Shown: positions 1 to 7,173, numbered from the stretch's first letter. The stretch: 10,983 bases of DNA from an uncultured Robiginitomaculum sp. (GCA_938003555.1 CALKXN010000222.1:1-10983), one strand, 5' to 3'. The notes: generated by a model not told the origin, from the sequence alone. Made by a program: numbers and translations.

Positions 1-11
1 ATTTAGCCAAT

Positions 12-1184
12 ATGACCGAAACAGCCTCCAGAAACTCCTCAGAAATTCCCCGCGTAAATTCTCTGGGCTTTGCGAAACCTGAACGTGAAACGCGGGTCGT
101 CGTTGCGATGAGCGGCGGCGTGGACAGTTCTGTCTGCGCGGCGATGCTCAAGCGCGAAGGATATGAAGTGATTGGCGTAACTTTGCAGCTCTATGACCAC
201 GGCGCTGCAATTAAGAGCGCGAAATCATGCTGCGCGGGCCAAGACATATATGATGCGCGCCGCGTCGCAGAGATGATGGATTTCCCGCATTATGTTCTAG
301 ATTACGAAAGCAACTTCAAAGAACAAGTGATTGAGGATTTTGCGGATAGCTATCTAAAGGGCGCGACGCCCATCCCCTGCGTGCGCTGTAACCAGACGGT
401 AAAGTTTAAAGACCTGCTCCAAACCGCGCGCGAACTTGGCGCGGATTGCATGGCGACAGGGCATTATATCAAGCGCGTCATGGGTGAAGACGGGGCCGAG
501 CTGCACCGCGCCTATGATCATGGCAAAGATCAAAGTTATTTTCTGTTTGCGACAACGCGTGAGCAACTGGATTTTCTACGCTTTCCGCTGGGCGCAATGG
601 ATAAGTCCGAAACCCGCAAAATGGCCGTCGAGATGGGTCTTAATGTTGCGGCAAAGCCGGACAGCCAAGATATTTGTTTTGTGCCAACCGGAAAATATAC
701 CGATGTGATTGAGAAAATCCGTCCTAATGCGGCTGTGCCCGGCGACATCATTCATATGGACGGCCGCGTGCTTGGGCAGCATCGCGGGATTATGTATTAT
801 ACAATTGGGCAGCGGCGCGGCCTTGGCATTCCAGATGGGAGCGGCAGTGATCCGCTATATGTTGTCAGCATTGACGCCGAGTCTAACGCGGTCGTTGTTG
901 GCCCGCATGAGGCGCTATTGCGGGCGCGTATATATGTCGAAGAGGTCAACTGGATTGGCGAAGGTGATCTTGGCCCGCAGCTTCACGGTATGCCGATACG
1001 AGTGAAGAACCGCTCGACGCGCCCGCCTGTTCGCGCGACATTAAAGTTCATAGAGGGCCGCGTTGCGATTGATCTGGCTGAGCCTGAAGCGGGCATATCG
1101 CCGGGGCAAGCTTGCGTCTTTTACGAAGATCGCGGCGACGCGCAGCGCACGCTGGGGGGCGGCTGGATTACGGCGACTGCTTAA
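12..1184 (+). CDS. mnmA: tRNA-specific 2-thiouridylase MnmA
   Basis: Cytoplasmic tRNA-uridine 2-sulfurtransferase that makes 2-thiouridine at wobble position 34 of tRNA-Lys, -Glu and -Gln, using ATP to adenylate the uridine and persulfide sulfur from a relay. The 390-residue protein shows the PP-loop SGGVDSS at residues 34-40, the first catalytic cysteine in the CVRCN block (C126, aligned with E. coli C102), the second in QDICF (C222), the GHY element at 150-152 and the GQRRGLG segment at 266-272, followed by the beta-barrel C-terminal domain. Length is normal for alphaproteobacterial members, which carry a lead-in of about 30 residues before the PP-loop; the ATG at 12 gives exactly that. Only 11 bases precede it and they hold no clear ribosome-binding site, so an upstream start beyond the window cannot be excluded. 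An extra cysteine pair, C73-C74, is as I recall it in alphaproteobacterial homologues. It appears to be a separate transcription unit from the dodecin gene 81 bases downstream. Confidence 0.97.
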   Translation: MTETASRNSSEIPRVNSLGFAKPERETRVVVAMSGGVDSSVCAAMLKREGYEVIGVTLQLYDHGAAIKSAKSCCAGQDIYDARRVAEMMDFPHYVLDYESNFKEQVIEDFADSYLKGATPIPCVRCNQTVKFKDLLQTARELGADCMATGHYIKRVMGEDGAELHRAYDHGKDQSYFLFATTREQLDFLRFPLGAMDKSETRKMAVEMGLNVAAKPDSQDICFVPTGKYTDVIEKIRPNAAVPGDIIHMDGRVLGQHRGIMYYTIGQRRGLGIPDGSGSDPLYVVSIDAESNAVVVGPHEALLRARIYVEEVNWIGEGDLGPQLHGMPIRVKNRSTRPPVRATLKFIEGRVAIDLAEPEAGISPGQACVFYEDRGDAQRTLGGGWITATA

Positions 1185-1265
1185 CGATATGTAATGTCAC
1201 AGTGGAGGACTAGCCATATATCCCTTCGCCCGTTAGATTATAGCTTCACACTATAGGAGACCACC

Positions 1266-1469
1266 ATGGCCGTAATGAAAACAATTGAAGTGATGAGCGA
1301 AAGCAGCAAGTCCTTCGAAGATGCAATCCAAGCTGCTGTCACGCGCACAGCAAAGACTGTTAAGAATATTAAATCTGCTAATGTGAAAAACATGAAAACA
1401 TCGATCAAAGATAATAAGATTGATAAATTTCGTGTAAATCTAAAAATCACATTTGAGGTTGGCGCATAA
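1266..1469 (+). CDS. dodecin-family small protein lacking the flavin-stacking tryptophan
   Basis: 67 residues, the normal dodecin size (about 65-75). Dodecins are beta-alpha-beta-beta proteins that form hollow dodecamers and store or buffer flavins. The pattern fits throughout: a first strand (MKTIEVMSES), a helix with FEDAIQAAVTRTAKTVKNIK (residues 17-36), then two strands ending in FRVNLKITFEV (55-65). The start is fixed by a strong ribosome-binding site AGGAGA at 1255-1260, five bases before the ATG. Oddities: there is no tryptophan at all. The position aligned with the flavin-sandwiching Trp of classical dodecins is S37, the alternative Trp site of many proteobacterial relatives is N39, and the usual flavin-contacting Gln is M43. 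It is also lysine-rich (11 Lys) and its DNA is far more AT-rich than its neighbours. It ends in its own terminator, suggesting monocistronic expression. Family assignment is confident from fold pattern and length; whether it binds flavin is open. Confidence 0.85.
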   Translation: MAVMKTIEVMSESSKSFEDAIQAAVTRTAKTVKNIKSANVKNMKTSIKDNKIDKFRVNLKITFEVGA

Positions 1470-1489
1470 GCCATTTTTACCTAAGTTAG

Positions 1490-1517
1490 AAGCGCCCGCA
1501 TTGCCGGGCGCTTTTTT
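1490..1517 (+). terminator. rho-independent terminator after the dodecin gene
   Basis: A perfect eight-base-pair GC-rich stem, AGCGCCCG at 1491-1498 with CGGGCGCT at 1505-1512, extendable by A1490-T1513, closes a six-base loop and runs directly into six T residues at 1512-1517. It lies 21 bases after the dodecin stop. The start codon of the next gene is only 13 bases past the T-run. Confidence 0.92.
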
Positions 1518-1530
1518 GTATGAGGCGCGC

Positions 1531-1746
1531 ATGGATAAAACATTTGAGGTTCTAATGGCGATATTTGGCGAGAGACCCATCTTGTCGGGCATTGTCGGCG
1601 TCTCGATTTTAGTCTGGCTCTACTTTGACATTAAGCGCCGAAAAGAATGGCACGCGGGCCGAAAAGACCGTATGCGGCTGCTCAAAGAAGAAGCCTTAGA
1701 AAAGATACAAGCCGAAAAAAATACGGCTAAAAACACGCAAGAATAA
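1531..1746 (+). CDS. small single-pass membrane protein of unknown function
   Basis: 71 residues; I do not recognise a family. The sequence shows a short N-terminus, one hydrophobic helix at about residues 17-33 (the ILSGIVGVSILVWLYF region), then a strongly basic stretch (DIKRRKEWHAGRKDRMR, 34-50) and a charged, probably helical tail rich in Glu, Lys and Ala (51-71). The positive-inside rule puts the C-terminal tail in the cytoplasm. The ATG at 1531 is preferred because GAGG at 1522-1525 sits five bases upstream and the protein then begins with a natural hydrophilic cap; the reading frame stays open back to a TTG at 1453, but that would run through the dodecin 3' end and the terminator. It ends 11 bases before the thiolase start, so the two are probably co-transcribed. 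Alternative starts further in (M9) cannot be ruled out. Confidence 0.7.
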   Translation: MDKTFEVLMAIFGERPILSGIVGVSILVWLYFDIKRRKEWHAGRKDRMRLLKEEALEKIQAEKNTAKNTQE

Positions 1747-1757
1747 AGAGATATCAC

Positions 1758-2951
1758 ATGACAAATTCCGCTACTGACCCCGTCGTCATCGTTGGCCTTG
1801 CCCGAACGCCTATGGGCGCGTTCCAAGGGGCATTTTCATCTGTTACTGCGCCCGAGCTTGGCGCGGCCGCGATTAAAGCGGCGCTTGAGGAATCCGGCGT
1901 CGACGCAGATAAAGTAGAGCAGACATTGATGGGATGTGTTTTGCCTGCGGGTCAGGGCCAAGCGCCAGCACGTCAAGCCGCGATCAAGGCAGGCCTCTCC
2001 ATGAATTGTGAAGCTGTAACGATCAACAAGATGTGCGGCAGCGGCATGCAAGCCGCGATACAGGCCCATGACGCGATCAAAGCAGGTAGCGCAAATATCA
2101 TCGTTGCGGGCGGCATGGAGAGCATGACGAACGCGCCTTATGTGATGCCCAAAGCGCGCGCGGGCATGCGTATGGGCAATCAACAGATTATCGACTCGAT
2201 GATGCATGACGGATTGACGGACGCCTATGACGGAAGCGCTATGGGCGTCTTTGCGGATATGATTGCGGGCGAGTATCAGTTTACGCGTGAGCAGCAAGAT
2301 GCCTACGCGATTGAGTCTGTGCGCCGCGCCAAGGCCGCGCAAGAGAGCGGCGATTTTGCCCGCGAGCTTACTCCGGTCAATGTGAAACACCGCAAGGGCG
2401 ATATTGTGGTGACCGAAGATGAGGGCCCGAAAAATGCGCGCCCTGAAAAAATCCCAACTCTGCGTCCCGTCTTTACCAAAGACGGCACTGTGACGGCGGC
2501 CAATGCCAGCTCTATTAATGACGGCGCAGCGGCGCTGGTCATGATGAAGAAATCAGAGGCCGAAGCAGGCGGGCATAAAGTAATAGCTGAGATTGTCTCT
2601 CATGCCGCTCACGCCCATGAGCCCTCTTACTTCACAACGGCTCCTGTTCACGCGATGAAAAAGGCGCTGGATAAAGCGGGCTGGAGCGCAGACGATGTTG
2701 ATCTGTGGGAAATTAACGAAGCCTTTGCAGTCGTCCCGATGATTGCGATGCAAGAGCTTGGGCTTGATCATGATAAGGTCAATGTAAATGGCGGCGGCTG
2801 CGTACTGGGGCATCCTATTGGCGCGTCCGGCGCGCGCATCATCGCGACATTAATTGCGGCAATGGAAAAACGCGGCGTCACCAAAGGCATGGCGAGCCTG
2901 TGTATTGGCGGCGGCGAAGCCACCGCGATTGCCCTAACGCGGGAAGCCTAG
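1758..2951 (+). CDS. acetyl-CoA C-acetyltransferase (thiolase, AtoB/PhaA type)
   Basis: Biosynthetic-type thiolase II: condenses two acetyl-CoA to acetoacetyl-CoA or cleaves it in reverse. At 397 residues it is the standard length. The acyl-accepting cysteine is C93 in NKMCGSGM; GGMESMTNAP (118-127) is the family signature; NEAF (320-323) is the conserved Asn-Glu loop; H352 in GHPIGASG is the activating histidine; C382 in CIGGGEA is the catalytic base. The motif set and length match short-chain acetoacetyl-CoA thiolases better than the long-chain FadA group, but substrate range cannot be settled from sequence. Ribosome-binding site AAAGAG at 1745-1750 lies seven bases before the ATG. It follows the small membrane protein by 11 bases and is followed after two bases by another gene, so a three-gene unit is likely. 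It could supply acetoacetyl-CoA for polyhydroxybutyrate or finish leucine/isoleucine breakdown together with the BKD complex encoded further right; the choice is inference. No phaB or phaC is in the window. Confidence 0.96.
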   Translation: MTNSATDPVVIVGLARTPMGAFQGAFSSVTAPELGAAAIKAALEESGVDADKVEQTLMGCVLPAGQGQAPARQAAIKAGLSMNCEAVTINKMCGSGMQAAIQAHDAIKAGSANIIVAGGMESMTNAPYVMPKARAGMRMGNQQIIDSMMHDGLTDAYDGSAMGVFADMIAGEYQFTREQQDAYAIESVRRAKAAQESGDFARELTPVNVKHRKGDIVVTEDEGPKNARPEKIPTLRPVFTKDGTVTAANASSINDGAAALVMMKKSEAEAGGHKVIAEIVSHAAHAHEPSYFTTAPVHAMKKALDKAGWSADDVDLWEINEAFAVVPMIAMQELGLDHDKVNVNGGGCVLGHPIGASGARIIATLIAAMEKRGVTKGMASLCIGGGEATAIALTREA

Positions 2952-2953
2952 AT

Positions 2954-3424
2954 ATGCGGTTTATTTATTCAGGCGATTATGGCCGCACCAAGATGAAGGA
3001 AAAGGCGGCCATTTTGGGCACGCCTGCGGCGTTGCATGGCCTCGGCCAGATTATGGCTGAGCTTGATCAAAATACGGGAATTAAAGCGCAAGGCGGTTTT
3101 AAACCCACAGAGCTTATTACTTTTCCGGCGATGCGCCTCATGCTCCTGCCCAGCGAGGACGCGAAACTTGAAATCACAGTTCCGCCGTCATCATTAACAC
3201 TTAGCGCCGGGAAAAACGTCTTTAAGATTTTGGCTGAAAGCTTGATCAATAGCTATTCTAAAGACGATAAGCCTGGGCATCATATCACTGTAAGCGCCGG
3301 CCAAGGCAGTACGGTCATGGATGACCCCCGCCGTATTTTAGAGTTTAAGAGTGTGAAAGCTGAAGCGCGCGTTCAAATAAGCGAGGATTTTTCAGGCAAT
3401 AATTCCGGACGGCCTTTTAATTAA
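2954..3424 (+). CDS. conserved-looking hypothetical protein downstream of thiolase
   Basis: 156 residues with no family I recognise. The frame is open further upstream to 2900, overlapping the thiolase, but the ATG at 2954 is chosen because it lies two bases after the thiolase stop and has GGGAAG at 2941-2946 seven bases upstream; an ATG at 2993 (MKEKAAILG) is a second option. The protein looks soluble: no signal peptide and no membrane helix. Visible blocks are an alpha-like region with LHGLGQIMAELDQ (about 32-44), a hydrophobic core segment (FPAMRLMLLPSED), then alternating short strands (KLEITVPPSSLTLSAG, HHITVSAG, EARVQIS) suggesting a mixed alpha/beta fold. Codon use resembles the surrounding genes, so it is probably a real translated gene in the same transcript as the thiolase. 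No function is proposed. Confidence 0.75.
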   Translation: MRFIYSGDYGRTKMKEKAAILGTPAALHGLGQIMAELDQNTGIKAQGGFKPTELITFPAMRLMLLPSEDAKLEITVPPSSLTLSAGKNVFKILAESLINSYSKDDKPGHHITVSAGQGSTVMDDPRRILEFKSVKAEARVQISEDFSGNNSGRPFN

Positions 3425-3480
3425 TTTGGCATAGCTCCAACTGACGCCAAACCCGACTTAACAAGCGTAAAACGCAAGTT
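3425..3480. terminator. weak inverted repeats between convergent genes
   Basis: Between the convergent hypothetical gene and hydrolase gene are two small inverted repeats: TTTGGC (3425-3430) with GCCAAA (3446-3451), and GCGT (3465-3468) with ACGC (3472-3475), the second extendable by AAC/GTT across an A-A mismatch. Neither is followed by a convincing T-run on either strand. The position suits a bidirectional terminator, but the structures are modest. Confidence 0.3.
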
Positions 3481-3496
3481 CAGGCGATGCATGTGA

Positions 3497-4378
3497 CTAA
3501 GCCAGCGCGGTTTTGAACAAGGCTAATGTCCGCTCCCATGCTCTATTCGCCGCGGCTTCATTATATACGGCAGAGTCAGGCGGGCACCATCCATGCTGCG
3601 TGCCTTCATAGACTTCAACTTCTGCTTTGCGGCCTGCACTCGCAAATGCTGCTTTGAGGATATTTTTATCTTCGGGTGAGCGTTCGTCATCATTGGCCGC
3701 AATCGCGACGAGGTAATCTGCACGGCTTGTCGGGATTAAGAGATGCGGGCTGTCCGGTTTGTCCGTCGCAAGGCCGCCGCCATGAAATGATGCGGCTGCG
3801 CCGATACGCTCCGGCAAGGTTGCAGCGGTCACAAAGGTCATCGGGCCGCCCATGCAATATCCGGTCGTCCCAATTTTACGTGACCTATCCACGGCGCTCT
3901 GTCCATCCAGCCAAGAGATGAAAGCTTTGGCATCCGTTATATTGGTTTCGCGCGACAGGGCGCGGGCATAGGGGATAATTTTCTTACGCACTTCGGGATC
4001 GCGGAAGGTTTGCCCAACCTCAACAAGCGGCGCTTGGACTTGGCGGTAGTAAGGATTGATGACCAGCGCAGCATAGCCGTCACCTGCGAGGCGCTTAGCC
4101 ATCATTTTAAAGGCGGGGCGAAGACCGACAATATCCGGCCAAATCAGAACGGCAGCATGCGTGCCCTTGGCGGGATGGGCGAAATAGGCATCGGCTTCAC
4201 CGTCGGGCGTGTCAATAATGACATCATTTTCGACAATCCCCTCGGCGGGCTCACCGGGCGCGCAGCCCGTAAAGGCCACCGAAATCGCAGCGCCGCCTGC
4301 AAGAAGATTGAAGCCTCGACGCGTGAGGAGTTTTTCGTAAAAGCCTTGGTTCTCAAGCTCGGTAATATCATCGCACAT
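3497..4378 (-). CDS. dienelactone hydrolase family protein with Tat lipoprotein signal
   Basis: 293-residue alpha/beta hydrolase of the dienelactone hydrolase family. The nucleophile is C175 in GYCMGG, the typical DLH cysteine elbow; the acid is probably in the AANDD turn (D230 or D231); the histidine is H262 in QHGWC. The N-terminus carries a twin-arginine motif, TRRGFNL (19-25), a hydrophobic segment (about 24-37) and a lipobox ending in FTGC with C39, so the mature enzyme is predicted to be exported folded and lipid-anchored. Known DLHs open lactone rings such as dienelactone, but the family is broad and the real substrate is unknown. The start at 4378 has AGGAGAG (reverse strand of 4383-4389) close upstream. 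The gene begins nine bases after the DUF4345-type gene ends and is last in a - strand unit with the SulP transporter. Confidence 0.9.
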   Translation of the reverse strand: MCDDITELENQGFYEKLLTRRGFNLLAGGAAISVAFTGCAPGEPAEGIVENDVIIDTPDGEADAYFAHPAKGTHAAVLIWPDIVGLRPAFKMMAKRLAGDGYAALVINPYYRQVQAPLVEVGQTFRDPEVRKKIIPYARALSRETNITDAKAFISWLDGQSAVDRSRKIGTTGYCMGGPMTFVTAATLPERIGAAASFHGGGLATDKPDSPHLLIPTSRADYLVAIAANDDERSPEDKNILKAAFASAGRKAEVEVYEGTQHGWCPPDSAVYNEAAANRAWERTLALFKTALA

Positions 4379-4387
4379 AAGTCTCTC

Positions 4388-4813
4388 CTAAGTCAGCTTG
4401 GCGGCCCGCCAACATATATAAAGCATAATCGGCAAGGTAAGCTCTATAGCCATTAGTAAAATAAATAGATCGTGGGGCGCTCCAATTTGAACATAACTTA
4501 TTACGCGAACGACACCTCCCGCAAAGAATAGCGCCAATAATATAGGAATATGCCGAGCATATTTTACGGGCTTGCGCGCCGCCTGAACCATCAATGCGCC
4601 GTAGGCGATAAAGAAGATCGAATAAAAGCGCAGCTCACTATCATCATTGGGGTGCCCCAAATCCGTCAATGACCCGCTCTGATATATGTGGGATAAAATC
4701 CAAACGAAAAATTGCCCTGTGCGATCAATTCCGATGAGCGCAATGGATGACCCGATTGCAATCGCGGCCAAGCCAATAAAGTAAAACCCGAATGTGAAGA
4801 AGCGTAAGGCCAT
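4388..4813 (-). CDS. DUF4345-type four-helix membrane protein
   Basis: 141 residues with four predicted membrane helices at about 8-30, 62-78, 88-108 and 114-135. The arrangement, with an E-L-R-F-Y motif at 60-64 opening helix two, a short basic loop, then a glycine-rich helix three ending in V-R-V-I-S-Y and an acidic residue inside helix four (AIELTLP), resembles the DUF4345 family as I know it; the match is from memory. Function of that family is not established. The start ATG at 4813 has only a weak AAGG just upstream, so its translation may rely on coupling or on an imperfect site. It lies 41 bases after the SulP transporter and nine bases before the hydrolase, consistent with one operon. 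A role beside an anion transporter and an exported hydrolase would point to the cell envelope, which is inference. Confidence 0.8.
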   Translation of the reverse strand: MALRFFTFGFYFIGLAAIAIGSSIALIGIDRTGQFFVWILSHIYQSGSLTDLGHPNDDSELRFYSIFFIAYGALMVQAARKPVKYARHIPILLALFFAGGVVRVISYVQIGAPHDLFILLMAIELTLPIMLYICWRAAKLT

Positions 4814-4854
4814 GACCTTATGCTTATCAGAATGAGGGCGTATCGTCTCGCGGC

Positions 4855-6555
4855 TTAGTGTCCGCTACCGAGACGTCCTAATTTGACGTTATAATCCGTC
4901 GCGACTTCATATTCCGGATCATCATCACTCTCGACAATAAGCTGTCCGGCATTGGTCAGCAGCTTGTGGCAGTCGCGGGTGAGGTGACGCAGCTGTAGTG
5001 TTTTGCCTGCCTCAACATATTTCGCGGCGAGCGCTTCAATGGCTTGCAGGGCAGATTGATCGACAACGCGGCTATTGTTGAAATCGACAATAACATTGTC
5101 GGGGTCTTCTTTGACGGTGAAGAGTTCATTAAAACCTTCGATAGACCCAAAGAAAAGCGGGCCTTCAAGCTTGTAGACTTTCGTGTCGCCAGTGATTTCC
5201 GTATGCGCGTCAATGCGGCGCGCGGCGTTCCACGCATAAGCCAGCGCAGAAACGATGACGCCGACAACAACTGCGATGGCGAGATCATGCCAGACCGTTA
5301 CAACTGTGACGAGGATAATCACAAAGGCATCGATCAGTGGAATGCGGCGCATAATTGAAAAGGACTGCCACGCAAAGGTTCCGATCACGACCATAAACAT
5401 CACGCCGATAAGCGCGGCGAGCGGGATCATCTCAATATATTTGCTCGCGAACAGAATAAAGGCGAGCAAGAACAGCGCAGCGCTAATGCCGGACAGACGC
5501 GTGCGGCCGCCGGATTTCACATTAATCATGGATTGCCCGATCATTGCGCAGCCGCCCATTCCGCCAAAGAACCCTGTGACCGTATTGGCTACGCCTTGGG
5601 CAACACATTCTTGAGACGCGCCGCCGCGCTCTTCTTTGATCTCTCCGACAAGGTTGAGCGTCAGCAAACTCTCAATCAGGCCAATGGCCGCAAGGATCAG
5701 CGCGTAAGGGAAAATGATTTTCAGCGTTTCAAGATTAAAAGGGGCAAGCGGCGCGAACTCTGCTGGATTGCCCTCCCACTTAAATGTGCCGAAAACGGGT
5801 TCTAACGCCGTGGTGAACGGGATGTGGAATTGCGGTAGTCCGCCTTTGACACTGGCTAAATCGCCAACGGTTGAGACATCGAGGCCAAAGCCGATCACGA
5901 TTGCCGCGACAATCCCGATACCGGCCAGCGGCGCGGGGATGATTTTTGTAATTTTGGGAAAGCCCCAAATGATGACCATGGTGAGTACGGTCAAGCCAAC
6001 CATAAGCGCCATATCTATTCCGGCCAGCCACTCTCCATTAGGCAAGAAACTATGTCCGTCCGGAGTCGCTGTGCCGGGAACTTGAAACTGCCCCAACTGC
6101 GCAAGGCCAATCACGATTGCGAGGCCGTTGACAAAACCGAGCATGACCGGATGCGGCACAAGGCGAATGAATTTACCGAGGCGAAATATACCCGCGCCAA
6201 TTTGCAAAAGCCCCATCAAAATCACGGTCGCGAAAAGATATTCCACGCCATGCGCGGCAACCAAAGCCACCATAACAACGGCCAGCGCGCCGGTCGCGCC
6301 GGAAATCATACCCGGACGCCCGCCGATAAGCGCCGTGATTAATCCTACGATAAAGGCCGCATATAATCCAACCAAAGGCTCGACGCCCGCGACAAAGGCA
6401 AAGGCGACAGCCTCAGGAACCAGAGCGAGCGCAACGGTTAATCCGGCCAGTAGCTCAATCTTGGTCCGATTGAGCGTAAATGTCATTGGCCCATTGCGTT
6501 TACGGGCGGGAACGGAAATGCGGTCTGCAAAGGCGGAAAGGCTTGAACGGATCAT
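4855..6555 (-). CDS. SulP-family anion transporter with C-terminal STAS domain
   Basis: 566-residue inner-membrane carrier of the SulP/SLC26 family, which moves sulfate, bicarbonate or other anions, commonly with H+ or Na+. The N-terminal segment LLAGLTVALALVPEAVAFAF (35-54) is the SulP entry helix; the LVGLYAAFI and GATGA motifs follow; NTVTGFFGGMGGCAMIGQS (about 324-342) and the INVKSGGRTRLSG segment are the hallmark between the two core repeats. The STAS domain occupies roughly 455-540 with the VVDQSAL loop (D499, S501). The substrate cannot be read from sequence; absence of sulfur-assimilation genes nearby gives no support for sulfate specifically. The longest start is given, but M24 (ATG at 6484-6486, beginning MTFTLNRTKIE) matches the usual family N-terminus at least as well; both have weak ribosome-binding sites. 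It is first in a unit with the DUF4345-type and hydrolase genes. The 123 bases before it hold a small GCCCG/CGGGC repeat (6600-6616) but no clear promoter. Confidence 0.95.
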   Translation of the reverse strand: MIRSSLSAFADRISVPARKRNGPMTFTLNRTKIELLAGLTVALALVPEAVAFAFVAGVEPLVGLYAAFIVGLITALIGGRPGMISGATGALAVVMVALVAAHGVEYLFATVILMGLLQIGAGIFRLGKFIRLVPHPVMLGFVNGLAIVIGLAQLGQFQVPGTATPDGHSFLPNGEWLAGIDMALMVGLTVLTMVIIWGFPKITKIIPAPLAGIGIVAAIVIGFGLDVSTVGDLASVKGGLPQFHIPFTTALEPVFGTFKWEGNPAEFAPLAPFNLETLKIIFPYALILAAIGLIESLLTLNLVGEIKEERGGASQECVAQGVANTVTGFFGGMGGCAMIGQSMINVKSGGRTRLSGISAALFLLAFILFASKYIEMIPLAALIGVMFMVVIGTFAWQSFSIMRRIPLIDAFVIILVTVVTVWHDLAIAVVVGVIVSALAYAWNAARRIDAHTEITGDTKVYKLEGPLFFGSIEGFNELFTVKEDPDNVIVDFNNSRVVDQSALQAIEALAAKYVEAGKTLQLRHLTRDCHKLLTNAGQLIVESDDDPEYEVATDYNVKLGRLGSGH

Positions 6556-6678
6556 TATGAGGCTCTGAAAAAGAGGGCGTAATTAAGCGCGCTCACTAGG
6601 CCCGTTTATGCCGGGCAGCAAGGGCGAAGCCTGTCATTGGATTGCGCTAAATGAATAAGGCGGCGCCCCTCGCGTGGT

Positions 6679-7173
6679 CTAGATCCGCGGCACGGAAGAA
6701 CTAATCAGTCCCAGCGGCAAGGCATTCGTATCTTTGGCTTGGCGCAAAACGATGCGCGATTGCACGTCACTGACCAGTCCTGTTGAGAGTAGAACTTCAC
6801 GCAGGAAATCATCAAAGGCATGCATGTCGCGCGTTACAATGCGCAGCATGTAATCCACAGCGCCTGTCACAACAGCGCATTGCACGACTTCGGGCATTCG
6901 GCCCACGGCGCGTTCAAATTTATCCATATTATCACGGTTAGGCAGCGCCAATTTAACGGCGACAAAAACCTCGAAGTCCAGGCCAATCATTTTGCGGTCT
7001 AAGAGCGTGATACGGGATTTGATAATGCCTGTTTCTTCCATGCGCTTTATGCGCCGCCAGCAAGGTGAACTGGACAAGCCAACTTTGTCTGCAATATCAG
7101 CCACAGACAGCGCCGCATTGGTCTGAATAAGGTGGAGAATTTTTGCGTCTATCGCATCGAGTTGTTCTGCCAT
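6679..7173 (-). CDS. bkdR: Lrp/AsnC-family regulator, probable BkdR
   Basis: 164-residue DNA-binding regulator. Residues 1-55 form the AsnC-type winged helix-turn-helix, with the recognition region LSSSPCWRRIKRMEETGII; the remainder is the RAM ligand-binding and oligomerisation domain, with the GAVDYMLRIV core strand followed by DMHAFDDFL. The ATG at 7171-7173 is chosen because GGAG (reverse strand of 7181-7184) lies seven bases upstream and the protein then starts MAEQLDAID like most relatives; an upstream ATG at 7200 would add nine residues and lacks this spacing. It is divergent from bkdA1, exactly the arrangement of bkdR in Pseudomonas putida, where this Lrp-type protein activates the bkd operon in response to branched-chain amino acids. 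The symbol rests on family plus position; a global Lrp role is the alternative. Confidence 0.85.
   Translation of the reverse strand: MAEQLDAIDAKILHLIQTNAALSVADIADKVGLSSSPCWRRIKRMEETGIIKSRITLLDRKMIGLDFEVFVAVKLALPNRDNMDKFERAVGRMPEVVQCAVVTGAVDYMLRIVTRDMHAFDDFLREVLLSTGLVSDVQSRIVLRQAKDTNALPLGLISSSVPRI

Noticed and set aside
1185..1265. Possible promoter for the dodecin gene
   Set aside because: TATA-like hexamers occur near 1234-1244 and 1252-1256, but none has a fitting -35 element, so I do not call one.
1453..1530. N-terminal extension of the small membrane protein from a TTG at 1453
   Set aside because: It would overlap the dodecin end and read through the terminator hairpin; the ATG at 1531 has a proper ribosome-binding site.
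1449..1551. Twelve-base direct repeat ACATTTGAGGTT at 1449-1460 and 1540-1551
   Set aside because: Each copy encodes part of a different protein (ITFEV and KTFEV), flanks diverge at once, and no duplication or mobile element boundary is visible; most likely chance.
1836..2390. 184-codon open frame on the - strand within the thiolase
   Set aside because: An antisense shadow of a well-supported thiolase; the translation is His/Arg-rich with no recognisable motif.
4010..4456. 148-codon + strand open frame opposite the hydrolase
   Set aside because: Overlaps the catalytic gene and the Tat signal in antisense; no ribosome-binding site or motif.
5044..6568. Several overlapping + strand open frames opposite the SulP gene
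   Set aside because: All are antisense to a transporter whose helices and STAS domain are continuous; translations are compositionally biased.
6600..6616. GCCCG/CGGGC inverted repeat before the SulP gene as a terminator for the regulator gene
   Set aside because: Only five base pairs and no T-run on the - strand.
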